A program made the position numbers and the translations under genes. Positions 31,101 through 43,200 of a stretch of 64,000 nucleotides of DNA are shown piece after piece; the first letter of the stretch is position 1, and every line of letters begins with the position of its first letter. Source of the stretch: Onthophagus taurus (lineage: Eukaryota > Arthropoda > Insecta > Coleoptera > Scarabaeidae); the NCBI RefSeq assembly GCF_036711975.1, contig NC_091971.1, forward strand, positions 5,339,501 through 5,403,500, given 5' to 3'. The notes under the pieces are model-generated. The model worked only from the letters and a program-made list of their open reading frames with translations, did no database searches and had not been told where the DNA came from.

Positions 31101-34100
31101 CGTCTTTTCTATAAACCGTTTTTAATTGTTTTAACGAATTTATCTGTTACTTTCGGAATGCACTGTATAATAAGCATGGTACAACCTTTTACAATTAAGA
31201 TTTTCGCTTTAGAATCGAACGAAGAATGTTGCTACGTGTAGATTATCCCCCAATTTCTAAACGCCCTGTATATAATATTACAGTATTAAGCTGAGGCCAA
31301 GGCTCTGCATGGTTTAACACCAGTCTTGTGTTAATATGGTATTATTTGTAGCGCCTCGGCCGCAAGCGACCTCGGCTTAATACAATAACATATTATATTT
31401 CAGTCGATTTAGCTGAGGTCACTTGCGGTTACATTATTCGACACCAATCTTGTGGTGACTACCCCTTAATTCCACTTTAAACATTATAACCTTGAATATT
31501 TTTTTTAATTAATAGAAATAAAAATCTATTAATATGCAATTTTTTTATAGGATTTTACTGGAGTACCAGCAGTAGTTGATTTTGCTGCTATGCGCGATGC
31601 CGTTCGTAGTTTGGGAGGAGATCCACAAAAAATTAACCCGATATGTCCCGCTGATTTAGTCATCGATCATTCCGTTCAAGTAGACTTTATACGATCGTAA
31701 GTAATAATAAAAATTAATGATAAAAAAATAACTTTTTATTAATAATAGCCCGGATGCTTTACAAAAAAATCAAGACCATGAATTTGAGCGAAACAAAGAA
31801 CGTTTCATGTTTTTAAAGGTAAGATTAATTTTTTGTAATCAATAATGGTGGTAATTAATCGTTTAATTTAAGTGGGGGGCTAAAGCATTTGATAACATGT
31901 TAATTGTACCACCTGGAAGCGGAATTGTTCACCAAGTTAACCTTGAATATCTTGCAAGAGTAGTGTTTAATGGTCAAGAAGATGCGGTGCTTTACCCAGA
32001 TACAGTTGTAAGTATTTTTTTTTAATTAATTTAATTTTTTTAATAATAAATTAATGTTAAGGTTGGAACAGATTCCCATACAACTATGATTAACGGATTA
32101 GGTGTTTTGGGTTGGGGTGTTGGTGGAATCGAAGCTGAGGCTGTCATGTTAGGACAAGCAATTAGTATGTTATTACCTCAAGTTGTTGGTTATAGACTTC
32201 ATGGCTCCTTAACTCCCTATGTTACATCAACAGATCTGGTCCTTACAATTACAAAGGTTTCTTTTATTACTCAAAATTTTCTTAATTTGATAGTTTAAAT
32301 AATTTTTTAGCATTTACGACAACTTGGCGTTGTGGGTAAATTCGTTGAATTTTATGGGCCAGGTGTAAAAGCCCTTTCCATAGCCGATAGAGCAACAATA
32401 GCAAATATGTGTCCTGAATATGGTGCCACCGTTGGTTTCTTCCCAGTAGATGATACCTCTTTATCTTATTTGAGACAAACCAGTAATATTTTATATTAAT
32501 CTAAAAATTTAAATTAATTTTTTTTGATACATTTAGATCGACCTGAATCTCAAGTAAAATTGATTGAAGCTTATTTAAAAGCAACGGGACAACTTCGAGA
32601 TTACGAGTCGGGTGATGATCCAATTTTCAGTCAAACTGTCGGGCTTGATCTTGCCACTGTTGTGTCATCCGTGAGTGGGCCCAAACGACCGAATGATCGC
32701 GTTTCCGTTACGGAAATGAAACAAGATTTTGCTAATTGTCTTACAAATAAGGTTGGTTTGAAACAATTTTTATTCCCTGCAAGATACCCAGTGACATAAC
32801 TTAAACGAATGCCTACCTAGTTTCTTGCAGGCGATAATAAATTGTTTATTATGGTGTTAATACGAATATAATCTGCAAGATACCCAGTGACTCATAAAAA
32901 TAGAACCTTGCAGATTATAAAACATACTTATTTAATTTAAATATGATTTTTTATGGGTGATGATTAAAAAGTGAGATTTACCAAAGATACGTTTGCTTTA
33001 ATGTTAATTGGTACACTTAAACGCAACGTATCTCCGATTTATAACACTAAATGTTTCGAAATTAAATTATTCATGTTTTGTCAAAGATAATTAAGCTTTA
33101 AGCAAAAAAATTGAACGCTTATAAGCAAAACTATCCCAGAGAAACCATGCTTTAAAGAATTTTTTTGGTTATTTTATTATTTTTATGATTTTTATACTTT
33201 TCCCTACAAGGTACCCAGTGACTATTTTAATAATATCAAGTCTACCGGAAATCTTCCAGGTAAAAGTAAAAAAATAATTTTTCGTTGTGGATTTAGACAA
33301 CTGTAAGTGAGAATTATTGCTGTGATGAAATTCAAGTTCCAAATCACACCAATAGTTCCTTAATTACGATTATCTTAATTTATAGCTTTAAAAAAATTCT
33401 TACCATTTTTTAAATTTTATCACTTTGCTTAACTTTCTTCTTGAGTATTCGTTTTGATATGGTTCCTTTTGGTCGGGTTTAGTATTTAAACCACTTTTTG
33501 CAGGTTATTAAGTAATAATTAGAAAAAATACTTTCTAACTTTAAACATAAATTTGTATTTAATTTAAAAATGATTTGTTTTCGTCTATTTAATTAGATAA
33601 TTAACTTTCAATCGTTCTAAATAATAACAATCGTAATTTAATTATTTTTTAATAACCACTCTTTAAACATTCCTTAAGTATTCTATTTTTTTTAAATTTT
33701 TGTTAATTTTTAGGTGTATTAACAGATGTTTTTCACCCAGTGATGAATAAAATGTTTCATCACATCACCGGAATAAAAAACACCTGAAAATAACACCTTA
33801 CAATTATTTTTTAATAATAAATTTTATTACCTTTAAGTAACAAAAAACGTTTTGTTAGAATGATGATTAAAATCGCATCCATCACCTTGCAGATCACCTA
33901 GTGATATGTAAAATGTTGAATATCAAACTAGATGATCTACAAGAGACGGCTACGACCTGCTAGGTACAAAAGTGAACTGGCAACTAAAAAAAGTATTGCT
34001 CGATTTTATTCAATTGGATTACTTCTTGAAGGAAATGAATAATAGTTGATAAGATTCCGTTCATTTTTCGTGGGTTTGCTAATAAATTGTAACAAGGTTA

Positions 34101-36625
34101 CTAACGTCCTGCCAATTTTCGATTAAATTCTTTAAATGAATCAACCGTAACTTCGTTGCAGCTGGTACTAATTGATAAGATTTTAAAATAGTTTTGAAAT
34201 AATTTTAAATATTTGAAATTACATTAAATAGTACAACACTTACATATATTTAATGGAGAGGTTTTAAAATTACAAATTATGTTGATTTTACTTGATTATT
34301 TAATCAAAGAAACTCATAAACAAAGGTTTTTCTAAACGTTTTTTCACTGGTTATCAACTAGAATAATTATTTGAAACGTCAAAATTTCAAAAAACGTCAA
34401 TTTAATTTAATTGCTTTATTACTTTCTAAAGGTTTGACATTAAACGTAAACAAATTCCTTTTTGCCTATAATTTAAGCATAAATAAATTAATTTTCCTAA
34501 AAAAAATGACGTTTCATAAAATTGACATTTGAACAACATGAACTTGGTTACAGTTGGTAACATTATATTTGTGTCACATTGACGTTTAAACTTTATTCAA
34601 AAATTTATTTAAAAAAATAAATTTATGGAATCAATTTCAATAGTAATTTAATTATGTTTTTTAAAATTACAAATTATGTTGATTTTGCTTGATTATTTAA
34701 TCAAAGAAACTTGATAGACTTGAATAATTATTTGAAACGTCAAAATTTCAAAAACGTCAATTTAATTTAATTGTTTTATTACTTTCTAAAGGTTTGACAT
34801 TAAAAAAACATAAACAAATTCCTTTTTGCCTATAATCTAAGCATAAATTAATTAATTTTGCTAAAAAAAACATGACGTTTCATAAAATTGACAAATTGTT
34901 GTGAAGTTGGTTACAGTTGGTAACATTGAATTTGTGTCACATTGACGTTTAAACTTTATTCAAAAATTTATTTAAAAAAATAAATTTATGGAATCAATTT
35001 CATTAGTAATTTTAAAACATAATTTTCTTTCAAGGTTGGTTTCAAAGGTTTTGGCATTCCAACAGAAAAGCTCACAACAAAATCTAAATTTATGTTTAAT
35101 GGTACCCAATACGAAATAACTCATGGAAGCGTAATAATAGCAGCAATAACATCTTGCACAAACACCAGTAACCCAAGTGTAATGTTAGGAGCTGGTCTTT
35201 TAGCTAAAAACGCGGTTGCCGCCGGTTTAGATGTTGCCCCTTACATCAAAACGAGTTTATCTCCCGGTTCGGGTGTTGTAACTTATTATCTTCGAGAATC
35301 CGGCGTGATCCCCGCTTTAGAAAAACTCGGTTTTGATATTGTTGGATATGGATGTATGACTTGTATAGGAAACTCTGGAAGTTTAGACGAAAACATCGTC
35401 AATGCGATTGAGAAGAATGATTTGGTTTGTTGCGGTGTTCTCTCTGGAAATAGGAATTTCGAAGGGCGTATTCACCCGAATACTAGAGCTAATTACTTAG
35501 CAAGTCCTTTATTGGTTATAGCTTATGCTATAGCGGGAACTGTTGATATTGATTTCGAAGTTGAACCATTAGGAAAGAAAAGCGATGGATCCCCGATTTT
35601 CTTAAGAGATATTTGGCCAACCCGAGCTCAAATCCAAGAAATCGAAAGAAAATATGTCATTCCAACTATGTTTGAAGAAGTATACGGAAAAATCGAAGTC
35701 GGTTCACAGAGTTGGCAAGCTTTGGATGCCCCATCAGGGAATTTATATCCTTGGGATGACGTTTCGACTTATATTAAGAGACCTCCATTTTTCGATGGGA
35801 TGAGTAAAGATTTACCTGTGAAGAAACCAATTAAAAATGCTCGCGTTTTATTGTTTTTGGGCGATTCAGTAACTACGGATCATATTAGCCCTGCGGGATC
35901 TATTGGAAGAACTAGTCCAGCTGCTAGATATTTAGCCCAAAGGAACTTAACACCTAGAGAGTTTAATTCTTATGGTTCTAGAAGAGGAAATGATGCTGTT
36001 ATGGCTCGAGGAACATTTGCTAATATCCGATTGGTGAATAAATTTTTAACTAAACCAGGCCCAAGAACAATTTATCTTCCAACATATGAAGAGGTAATAA
36101 ATTAATTTTTAATTAATTAATAATTTATTTGACGATTTTTTAGATGGATGTTTTTGATTGCGCTGATAGATACGCACAAGATAATACCCCATTAATTTTA
36201 ATTTGCGGAAAAGATTACGGATCTGGTTCTAGTCGAGATTGGGCTGCAAAAGGACCATATTTATTGGTAATTAATTTTTACTTTACAACAAAAATTAAGT
36301 TAATTTTTAATTTTTTTTAATAAAATAGGGAATTAGAGCTGTTATTGCGGAATCTTTCGAACGAATCCATCGTTCAAACTTGGTTGGAATGGGAATCATC
36401 CCCCTTCAATTCCTTGATGGTCAAAACGCCGAATCATTGGGATTAGATGGAAAAGAAAATTACACAATAAATCTTCCAGATAAATTAACTCCTGGTCAGC
36501 ATCTTCAAGTAACCGCCGATGATAAAAATTTTAATGTTATATTACGATTCGATACGGAGGTTGATCTTTTGTATTATAAACATGGAGGTATTTTAAATTA
36601 TATGATCAGAAAGATTTTAGGGTAA
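28103..36625 (+). CDS. IRP1: Iron regulatory protein 1 / cytosolic aconitase
   Basis: Bifunctional cytosolic protein: with a [4Fe-4S] cluster it converts citrate to isocitrate; without it the vertebrate protein binds iron-responsive elements in mRNAs. Twelve exons join to 892 residues (human ACO1 has 889): 28103-28109, 28168-28260, 28320-28486, 31551-31696, 31749-31818, 31873-32007, 32062-32256, 32311-32482, 32537-32751, 35035-36093, 36144-36266 and 36329-36625. The three cluster ligands are present, one in [12 protein letters not shown] and two in [10 protein letters not shown]. Other landmarks are [30 protein letters not shown], the swivel-domain [15 protein letters not shown] and [14 protein letters not shown]. 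The first coding exon is just 7 nt. Introns 3 (3.1 kb) and 9 (2.3 kb) have grown by insertion and duplication. The gene is complete, and converges with PGD. Confidence 0.97.
28860..29975 (-). mobile_element. LINE fragment in IRP1 intron 3
   Basis: A patch with far more C on the plus strand than its surroundings. Read on the minus strand it gives broken frames with reverse-transcriptase features: [16 protein letters not shown] at ~29880-29930, then FIDLKAAFD(K)-like and MWEE(M)RRRGI blocks, and further down a zinc-knuckle-like C-terminal stretch ([17 protein letters not shown], 28990-29050). This is the order of an I/R1-group LINE. It is antisense to IRP1, truncated at its 5' end and interrupted by frameshifts. 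The 5'-truncated end abuts a TACAGGG foldback element at 29980. Confidence 0.8.
29980..31270. mobile_element. Palindromic TACAGGG foldback element in IRP1 intron 3
   Basis: Starts TACAGGGTG and ends CGCCCTGTA, with TA on both sides as an apparent target duplication. The interior is a long inverted repeat. The left arm carries TGACGTCATTGGTAT near 30220 and TAACCATGGCAACCAATTG near 30760; the right arm returns CAACTGGTTGCCATGGTTA near 30830 and GCGATGACGTCAT near 31025. No coding capacity. A smaller hairpin element (30317-30629) sits inside the left arm. TA targets suggest mobilisation by a Tc1/mariner-type transposase, by inference. Confidence 0.85.
30317..30629. mobile_element. Hairpin MITE nested in the foldback element
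   Basis: Inverted arms of about 75-80 bp: ATTAAATAAAATAACAATG...ATTCTACCGGTTTC on the left returns as GAAACCGGTAGAATT...CATTGTTATTTTATTTAAT on the right. The arms are nearly perfect. It interrupts the left arm of the 29980-31270 element, so it is the younger insertion. Confidence 0.85.
31271..31490. repeat. Small GC-rich inverted motifs in IRP1 intron 3
   Basis: Three related blocks within 200 bp: AAGCTGAGGCCAAGGCTCTG, GCGCCTCGGCCGCAAGCGACC and GCTGAGGTCACTTGCGG, partly inverted to one another, each followed by a CACCA(A/G)TCTTGTG-like box. They resemble the CCTCGGC cores of the array at 7575-14265 in style, but are not clearly the same family. Confidence 0.5.
34262..35020. repeat. ~390-bp tandem duplication in IRP1 intron 9
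   Basis: Two adjacent copies, about 34262-34655 and 34656-35020. Both carry ACAAATTATGTTGATTTT, ATTATTTGAAACGTCAAAAT, TTCCTTTTTGCCTATAAT and GTGTCACATTGACGTTTAAA in the same order. They differ by small indels (for example a ~35-bp loss near 34725). The second copy ends only a few bases before the exon 10 acceptor. Confidence 0.88.
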
Positions 36626-36879
36626 ATTCGATGTTAAAAGCATTTCTTTTATGGGATTTGGAAGGTTATTGAAATGTTATTAATATTTTTTTTAAGGTTG
36701 TTTGGTTAAGTGTAAAAATTGTTAATAGAATCTTGGTTATTGGTGGTTATAAATTTAGGATTACTTTTATAATCATCTCAAAGCAATATGTACCAATTTT
36801 TTTTTTAATATTATACTAAATGTATTTGAATGCAGAAGGGAAAAGCAAAATAATAACACATTTACATATATTAAAATTG

Positions 36880-37980
36880 TTTTCTTGTACTTAACCTAAA
36901 ATTATCCATTTTTGGATTATTAATTTCTTGAGTAAAGATTAAGGATTTAAAAAATAAATCTTTTCGAGGTATAAAGTAAGAATTAATCTTTATATTGTTG
37001 ATAGTTTTATTGTTCCATCAATATACGTTTTATTTGTTAAAAAATTTTAAACTCAACCTAACCTAAAACTCAAATTTAGCATCATTAATTCAAAATTATT
37101 TTCTTGCGTAAAGATTTGGGGTTTAAGAAACAACTCTTTTCGAGATGATAAAGTAAGAATTAATCTTTATATTGTTGATAATTTTATCTTTCCATCAATA
37201 TTCGTTTTATTTGATAAAAATTCTTAAATTCAATCTAACCTAAAACTCAAATTTAGCATCATTAATTCGAAATTATTTTCTTGCGTAAAGATTTGGGGTT
37301 TAAGAAACAACTCTCTTCGAGATGATAAAGTAAGAATTAATCTTTATATTGTTGATAATTTTATCTTTCCATCAATATTCGTTTTATTTGATAAAAGCAT
37401 AAAAGTTCTTAAACTCAACCTAATCTAAAACTGTCAAATTTTGCATCATTAATTAAAAATTATTTTCTTGAGTAAAGATTTGGGGTTTAAGAAACAACTC
37501 TTTTCGAGATCATAAAGTAAGAATTAATCTTTATATTGTTAATAATTTTATTGTTCGATCAATATTCGTTTTATTTAATAAAAATTCTTAAATTCAACCT
37601 ACATAACCTAAAACTGTCAAATTTTACATCATTAATTCAAAATTATTTTCTTGAGTAAAGATTTGGGGTTACGAAACTACTCTCTTCGAGATCATAAAGT
37701 AAGAATTAATCTTTATATTGTTAATAATTTTATTGTTCCATCAATATTCGTTTAATTTAATAAAAATTCTTAAATTCAACCTACATAACCTAAAACTGTC
37801 AAATTTTAAATCATTAATTCAAAATTATTTTCTTGAATAAAGATTTGGGGTTACGAAACAACTCTCTTCGAGATCATAAAGTAAGAATTAATCTTTATAT
37901 CGTTGATAATTTTATCTTTCCACGAATATTAGTTTTGTTAATAAAAATTCTTAAACTCAACCTAACCTAACAATTAAAAG
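36880..37980. repeat. ~180-bp tandem array between IRP1 and PGD
   Basis: About six copies of a 174-187-bp unit, marked by GTAAGAATTAATCTTTATAT, TTTTCTTGAGTAAAGATTTGGGG and CAACCTAACCTAAAACT. It fills the gap between the two convergent genes and begins about 250 bp after the IRP1 stop. Confidence 0.92.
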
Positions 37981-38075
37981 AAATTTTCGTTTGTATAAAA
38001 TTATAGATATTTTTTGATTTTTTATTAACTTTAAATACAAAATTTTAACCCCAACCCATTATAAAATCATACAAT

Positions 38076-39945
38076 TTAAGCTGTATATGTTGAAGCTGAA
38101 ACATTTCCACCATGCCCAGTCCAATTTGTATGAACAAATTTTCCTTCTTCTCCTAATAACTCATATGTATGAGCCCCAAAGTAATCTCTTTGCGCTTGTA
38201 AAAGATTGGCTGGCAATTTTTCGGCGCGATATCCATCATAAAAAGCTAACGCAGTGCTCAATGCAGGAGTTGGTACACCTACAATTAATAAATTAAAAAA
38301 TGAAGTATTAAAACATTACCAACAAACCTAAATTAACGGCTGTAATAACGACGTTTCTCCACCCTTTTTGAGCCTTTTTAATTGCGTCAACAAAAAAGGG
38401 GGCCATCAATAAAGATTTTAATTTAGGATCTTGTTCGAAAGCCAATTTAATTTGTCCAAGAAAAACGGATCTTATAATACAACCACCTCGCCACATCAAC
38501 GCAATACTCCCATAATCTAAATCCCAATTGTATTGGGACGCCGCCTCCCGCATCAACATGAATCCTTGAGCGTAAGAAACTATTTTGCTTGCATAAAGAG
38601 CCTAAAATTTGTTAATTAATTTTAATTAAATGACAAAATTATTTAATACTTGTTTTAAATCTTCAATGAAATCTGTTTTATTTCGATCAAATTTATTTTC
38701 AGGTCCAGGTAAAATCTTGCTTGCTTCGACTCTTTCATTTTTTAATGCAGAAAGGCATCTGCTAAAAACTGCTTCGCCGATTAGAGTGACGGGGACGCCG
38801 TAATTTAACGCGGAAATTGCTGTCCATTTACCAGTTCCTTTTTGTCCAGCAGAATCTTTAATTTTTGGCAAAAGAAATTCACCAGATTTTTCGTCTTTGT
38901 ATCTTAAGATATCTCTGGTGATTTCAATTAAAAAACTGTCCAATTCCCCTTTATTCCAATCCGCGAAAATATCTGCCATTTCATCTTGATTTAATCCCAT
39001 CGCAACCATTAAATGATAAATTTCCCCTATAAGTTGCATATCACCATATTCAATTCCATTATGAACCATTTTAACGAAATGTCCAGCCCCGTCGCTTCCA
39101 ACCCATTCACAACAAGGGTTTCCATCAACTTTTGCAGCAACCGCTTGGAATATATCTTTAATAAACGGCCACGCTTCTTTATCACCTCCAGGCATCAAAC
39201 TTGGCCCGTATCTTGCACCTTCTTCACCTCCAGAAACTCCTGAACCAATATATCTTATCCCTTTAGCTTTTAACTCAGCAAATCTTCTTCTTGTATCAGT
39301 ATATTCGGAATTTCCACCGTCAATGATGATATCGCCCGCTTCAAAATGGAGAAGTAATTGTTGGATAAAATCATCTACAGCCGACCCGGCTTTAACTAAT
39401 AAGATAACTCTGCGTGGTTTTTTTAATTTCGCTGCTAAATCTTGAATGCTTCTTGCACCAATGATGGATTCTTTTCCTTTAGCTTCATTGGCAAGAAAAT
39501 TGTCGACTTTTTCAACGGTTCTGTTATAAACTATTACGTTAAAACCGTGGTCTGCGATGTTTAAAATTAAATTTTGGCCCATTACCGCCAACCCAATTAA
39601 TCCAATGTCACCAACCCTAATAAAAAAAAAATAAGAATTTTATTTTTTGAACCATCCTGTATATTAAGATTTATTAAACTATATGATTAAGTAATTAAAG
39701 TTAAGAAATATGATTTAGATATCCAATTTGACCTTCAAGAAAGGAAAATAAGGTGACCTATTTGGGTGTATTGCACCACCCAAAAAAGGTTATTGAAAGT
39801 TAAGTTTTAATAAAAAACTAATTAATTTCGCCGATATTAAAGAATTAATGATAAAAAGTAAAATTTACGAACATTTTTACACAATTAATTTATATTGTAA
39901 ATCAATTAATACTAAAATAAAATAAAAACATTACCTTTCACTCAT
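38076..39945 (-). CDS. Pgd: 6-phosphogluconate dehydrogenase, decarboxylating
   Basis: Third enzyme of the oxidative pentose phosphate pathway: 6-phosphogluconate + NADP+ gives ribulose 5-phosphate + CO2 + NADPH, in the cytosol. Four exons on the minus strand, 39945-39935, 39616-38650, 38601-38328 and 38278-38076, join to 484 residues (human 483). The first coding exon is just 11 nt. Landmarks: [12 protein letters not shown] cofactor-binding turn, NRTVEKVD (Arg for NADP), [12 protein letters not shown], the [12 protein letters not shown] block, the PGD signature around [19 protein letters not shown], catalytic-site [26 protein letters not shown], and the C-terminal [10 protein letters not shown] with HTNWTGHGG. 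The donor of exon 3 was set at TTTAG|GTTTGTT because only that phase continues into GVPTPAL. Divergent from TMTC4, start to start 343 bp. Confidence 0.97.
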
Positions 39946-40287
39946 GTTGAGGTTATGTTAATTTTTCAGAGGAAAATTTTAAAGAAACTAAAACTTATCC
40001 TGTTAATTTAAGAGCACCAAATTAATCGAAACAGACACAACACAACTTTATAAAGAAGGAGGTATTAACAGGTAGCCTAACTTTAAAGTTTTATTAAACA
40101 TTAATTTGACATATCCCACTTTAGCGCCATCTATTATAATTACCATTAAATCAATATATTGGTGTTGATAAATGTTTAAAAGATTTTTTTTTGTAGAAAT
40201 TCCATGGTTTTAAAGAAAGTTTAAATGAAAATGGGTCAAAACATGACGAATAATAGAATTGATTATAAAGTTAAGTGATTAATATAA

Positions 40288-43200
40288 ATGGGAGAAAAGA
40301 AAATCTGTAATAATATGAATAAAAAGGTGATTGTCGGTGGTGTAGCATTGATTTGTTATGCAAATACATTGTTTGGAAGCTTTGTATTTGATGATACTGA
40401 AGCTATTGTAAAAAACAAAGATGTTAATCCAAAATCGTCGTTAATAGATGTGTTTAAAAATGATTTTTGGGGTGGAGATATCTCGAAAAATACGAGTCAT
40501 AAATCGTATAGGCCTTTAACGATACTTACTTATAGGTAATAAAACGTAAAAATTAAATTAATGTTGAAAATAATATTGATTTGTTTTAGATTTAATGCGT
40601 TATTAAGTGATTTTAACCCGATGGGATTCCATGCTACAAATATATTATTATACGTTATACTCTGTATCTTGCTCATTCCACTGATACAATTATTTATTTT
40701 TGAGAAACATTTAAAAAACGAAATAAGTTTTTTATCCACATTGTTGTTTACGGTGCATCCGGTTCATACAGAAACCGTGGCAGCTCTTGTAGGTCGCGCA
40801 GATTTACTTTGCTCAATTTTTAGTTTAATCACAATTTTATTGTACAAAAAAACAATTCAAAAAGATTCTGTGATATTACTTTTGGTGATAAGTTTTATTG
40901 TTTTCTTAGCAGTATTAACGAAAGAAACTGCCATTATGGTTTTGGTATGTTTAATTAATTTAATTGAATCGATTTTAAGGTTAATTCATTTTTTTGTAGG
41001 GGTTATGTAGTGTTTATGATATTTTTTATACAAGAATTTTTAAAAATGGGGTTACTAAACGATTCTTTTTTCGATTTTCTTGGTTGTTATTAACTGGAGT
41101 TGGAATCATGTATTTCAGATTATGGATTATGAATTTTGAGAGACCTATTTTTGCTCCAGTTGATAATCCAGCGAGTTTTTCGAATTGTATTTTTACAAAG
41201 GTAATAATTATACCGGGAAATTCATATAATTTGCAATATTTACGAAACTATACACTTGCACTGTCCCTCATAAAATGCAACATAGCTTAATAGTACACGC
41301 ATGGAGTAGTTTTGTAAAGGAAAATTTTGCTTAGAAAAAGGTGACGTCCTTATGATAACCCTGAGGTTTCGGCCGTCTTAATTCTTAAGTGGTGAAACTA
41401 CAGTAATAACAAAAAATTGCTAAAAAAATGAAACATCGCATAAATTTAGTTCAAATACTCAGAAAATAAAAAAAGTAAATGACTAGTTGGAAAAATAGGA
41501 ACTAAACGATGCATTCTAAATTGGCAATGACAAAAATCATTAAAACTTGTTATACCAAAAAAACAAACATTGTATTATGACAACTTTAGTTACAGTTTGC
41601 ACATATCATTTTAGCAGGAGATTTGTTTCTTCAATCCCGTTAGCAACTCGAAATGACACGCTAATTCAGGATAGGATTGAGGACACTAAAGAACAATTAT
41701 TTTTTCATTCACCAATATTTCGCTTTGTTTATTAACCTTGTTTATTTATTTATGGTTTGAGATGTACGTTGCAGCTGATTTTATTAATTATTTCTCCTTA
41801 TTTCATGTTAATTTGTTGCTTGATTATAGAAATTCAAACCCTCAAGAAGCTTTAATAAACAAAGCGAAATATTGGTGAATGAAAAAATAATTGTTCTTTA
41901 GTGTCCTCAATCCTATCCTGAATTAGCGTGTCATTTCGAGGGGATATCATTTTATCACATTCATTGCAAAGAGGCTTCTGGCACAGAACAACCAAAAATG
42001 ACATTGACGTCGATTCGTTTGATGTTGGCGGCACCTCGTTTTGTGACCTCGATTTAAAATCCGCCATCTTATCGCGAGTTACCAAATGCACAAAATCAAG
42101 GTTCGTTAATAAAAGGTTATCCTTATGAACGCTGTTGTTATGAACGTATCCGTCTTTACAGACGTGTGGCTAAACCCAAATGCTTCTAGTTCTGGGTATA
42201 GTGCTACTGTAAAACTAGAACTAACACTATACCTAGAATCATTCAGGTTTAGCCGCCTTTAGAGACGTGCGACTAAACCCAAATGATTCTAGTTCTAGGT
42301 ATAGTGTTAGTTCTACATAGTAACAGTTCTAGTTTTAATTGTTATACAGAGCTAGACCAAGAACCAGAATCATTTGAGTTTAGCCGTATTAAGAGACGTA
42401 CGGCTAAACCCGAATGATTCTAGTTCTAGGTACAGTGTTAGTTCTAGTTTTACACTTGCACTGTCACTAGAACTAACATTAAACCTAGAAACATTTGGGT
42501 TTAGCCATCTTTAGAGACGTGCGGCTAAATCGAAAGGGGCGGTGCCAGAGATTTGGCCCCCCTTGCCTAAATAAAAATTTAAAAAAGTGTCCTTTCAAAA
42601 AAGCACTTTGATTTATTTCTATTTATTTATTATTAAACAAGTTGCAAATTGTAAACTATCAAATATAAATTTGTTAAAATTCTCGCCTTTTTGGTTATAA
42701 AACGTCGCAATGCATCTTGTATGTCTATAGATGTAGCAATATCATTTTCTATTGATAAAATTGTCAGGCCTGATAACAGATTTTGTGTCATTGTTGACCG
42801 AAGACACGTTTTAATTAATTTTAAACGAGAGAAACTTCTTTCTCCATTGGCTACACTAAGAGGAATTGTTAATAGGATTTTCAAAGCGATATAATTAAAT
42901 GTTTGGATATACAGGGTGTATCTGAATGACGTGCCCAAACTTCAGGGGGTGATTCTTTAGGCAATTTTAAGGGTACTTTCTCATATAAACTATCAGCGAT
43001 TTCGACTCCCCTGCGGAGCTACGCCCCTTCAAAAATGGCGAAAAATTTTGGTTTATTTTTCTTTTCCTGAAAACCATTAACACCAAGAAAATGAAATTTG
43101 GGAAATATGTTTAGCTTATAATAAGGCATGTTTCGAGCCTATTTGTACTTTCAATCTTCCCTTCTAAGTTACTAAACATAACCACCCCCGTTCAATTTTT

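Noticed and set aside
32783-33930. Iron-responsive elements in IRP1 intron 9
   Set aside because: The CAGTGA core is there, but the bases on each side do not pair into the required five-base-pair upper stem, and the location is intronic.
36880-37980. Internal telomere tract
   Set aside because: Only two CCTAA units occur per copy, within a larger unrelated repeat; there is no run of TTAGG.
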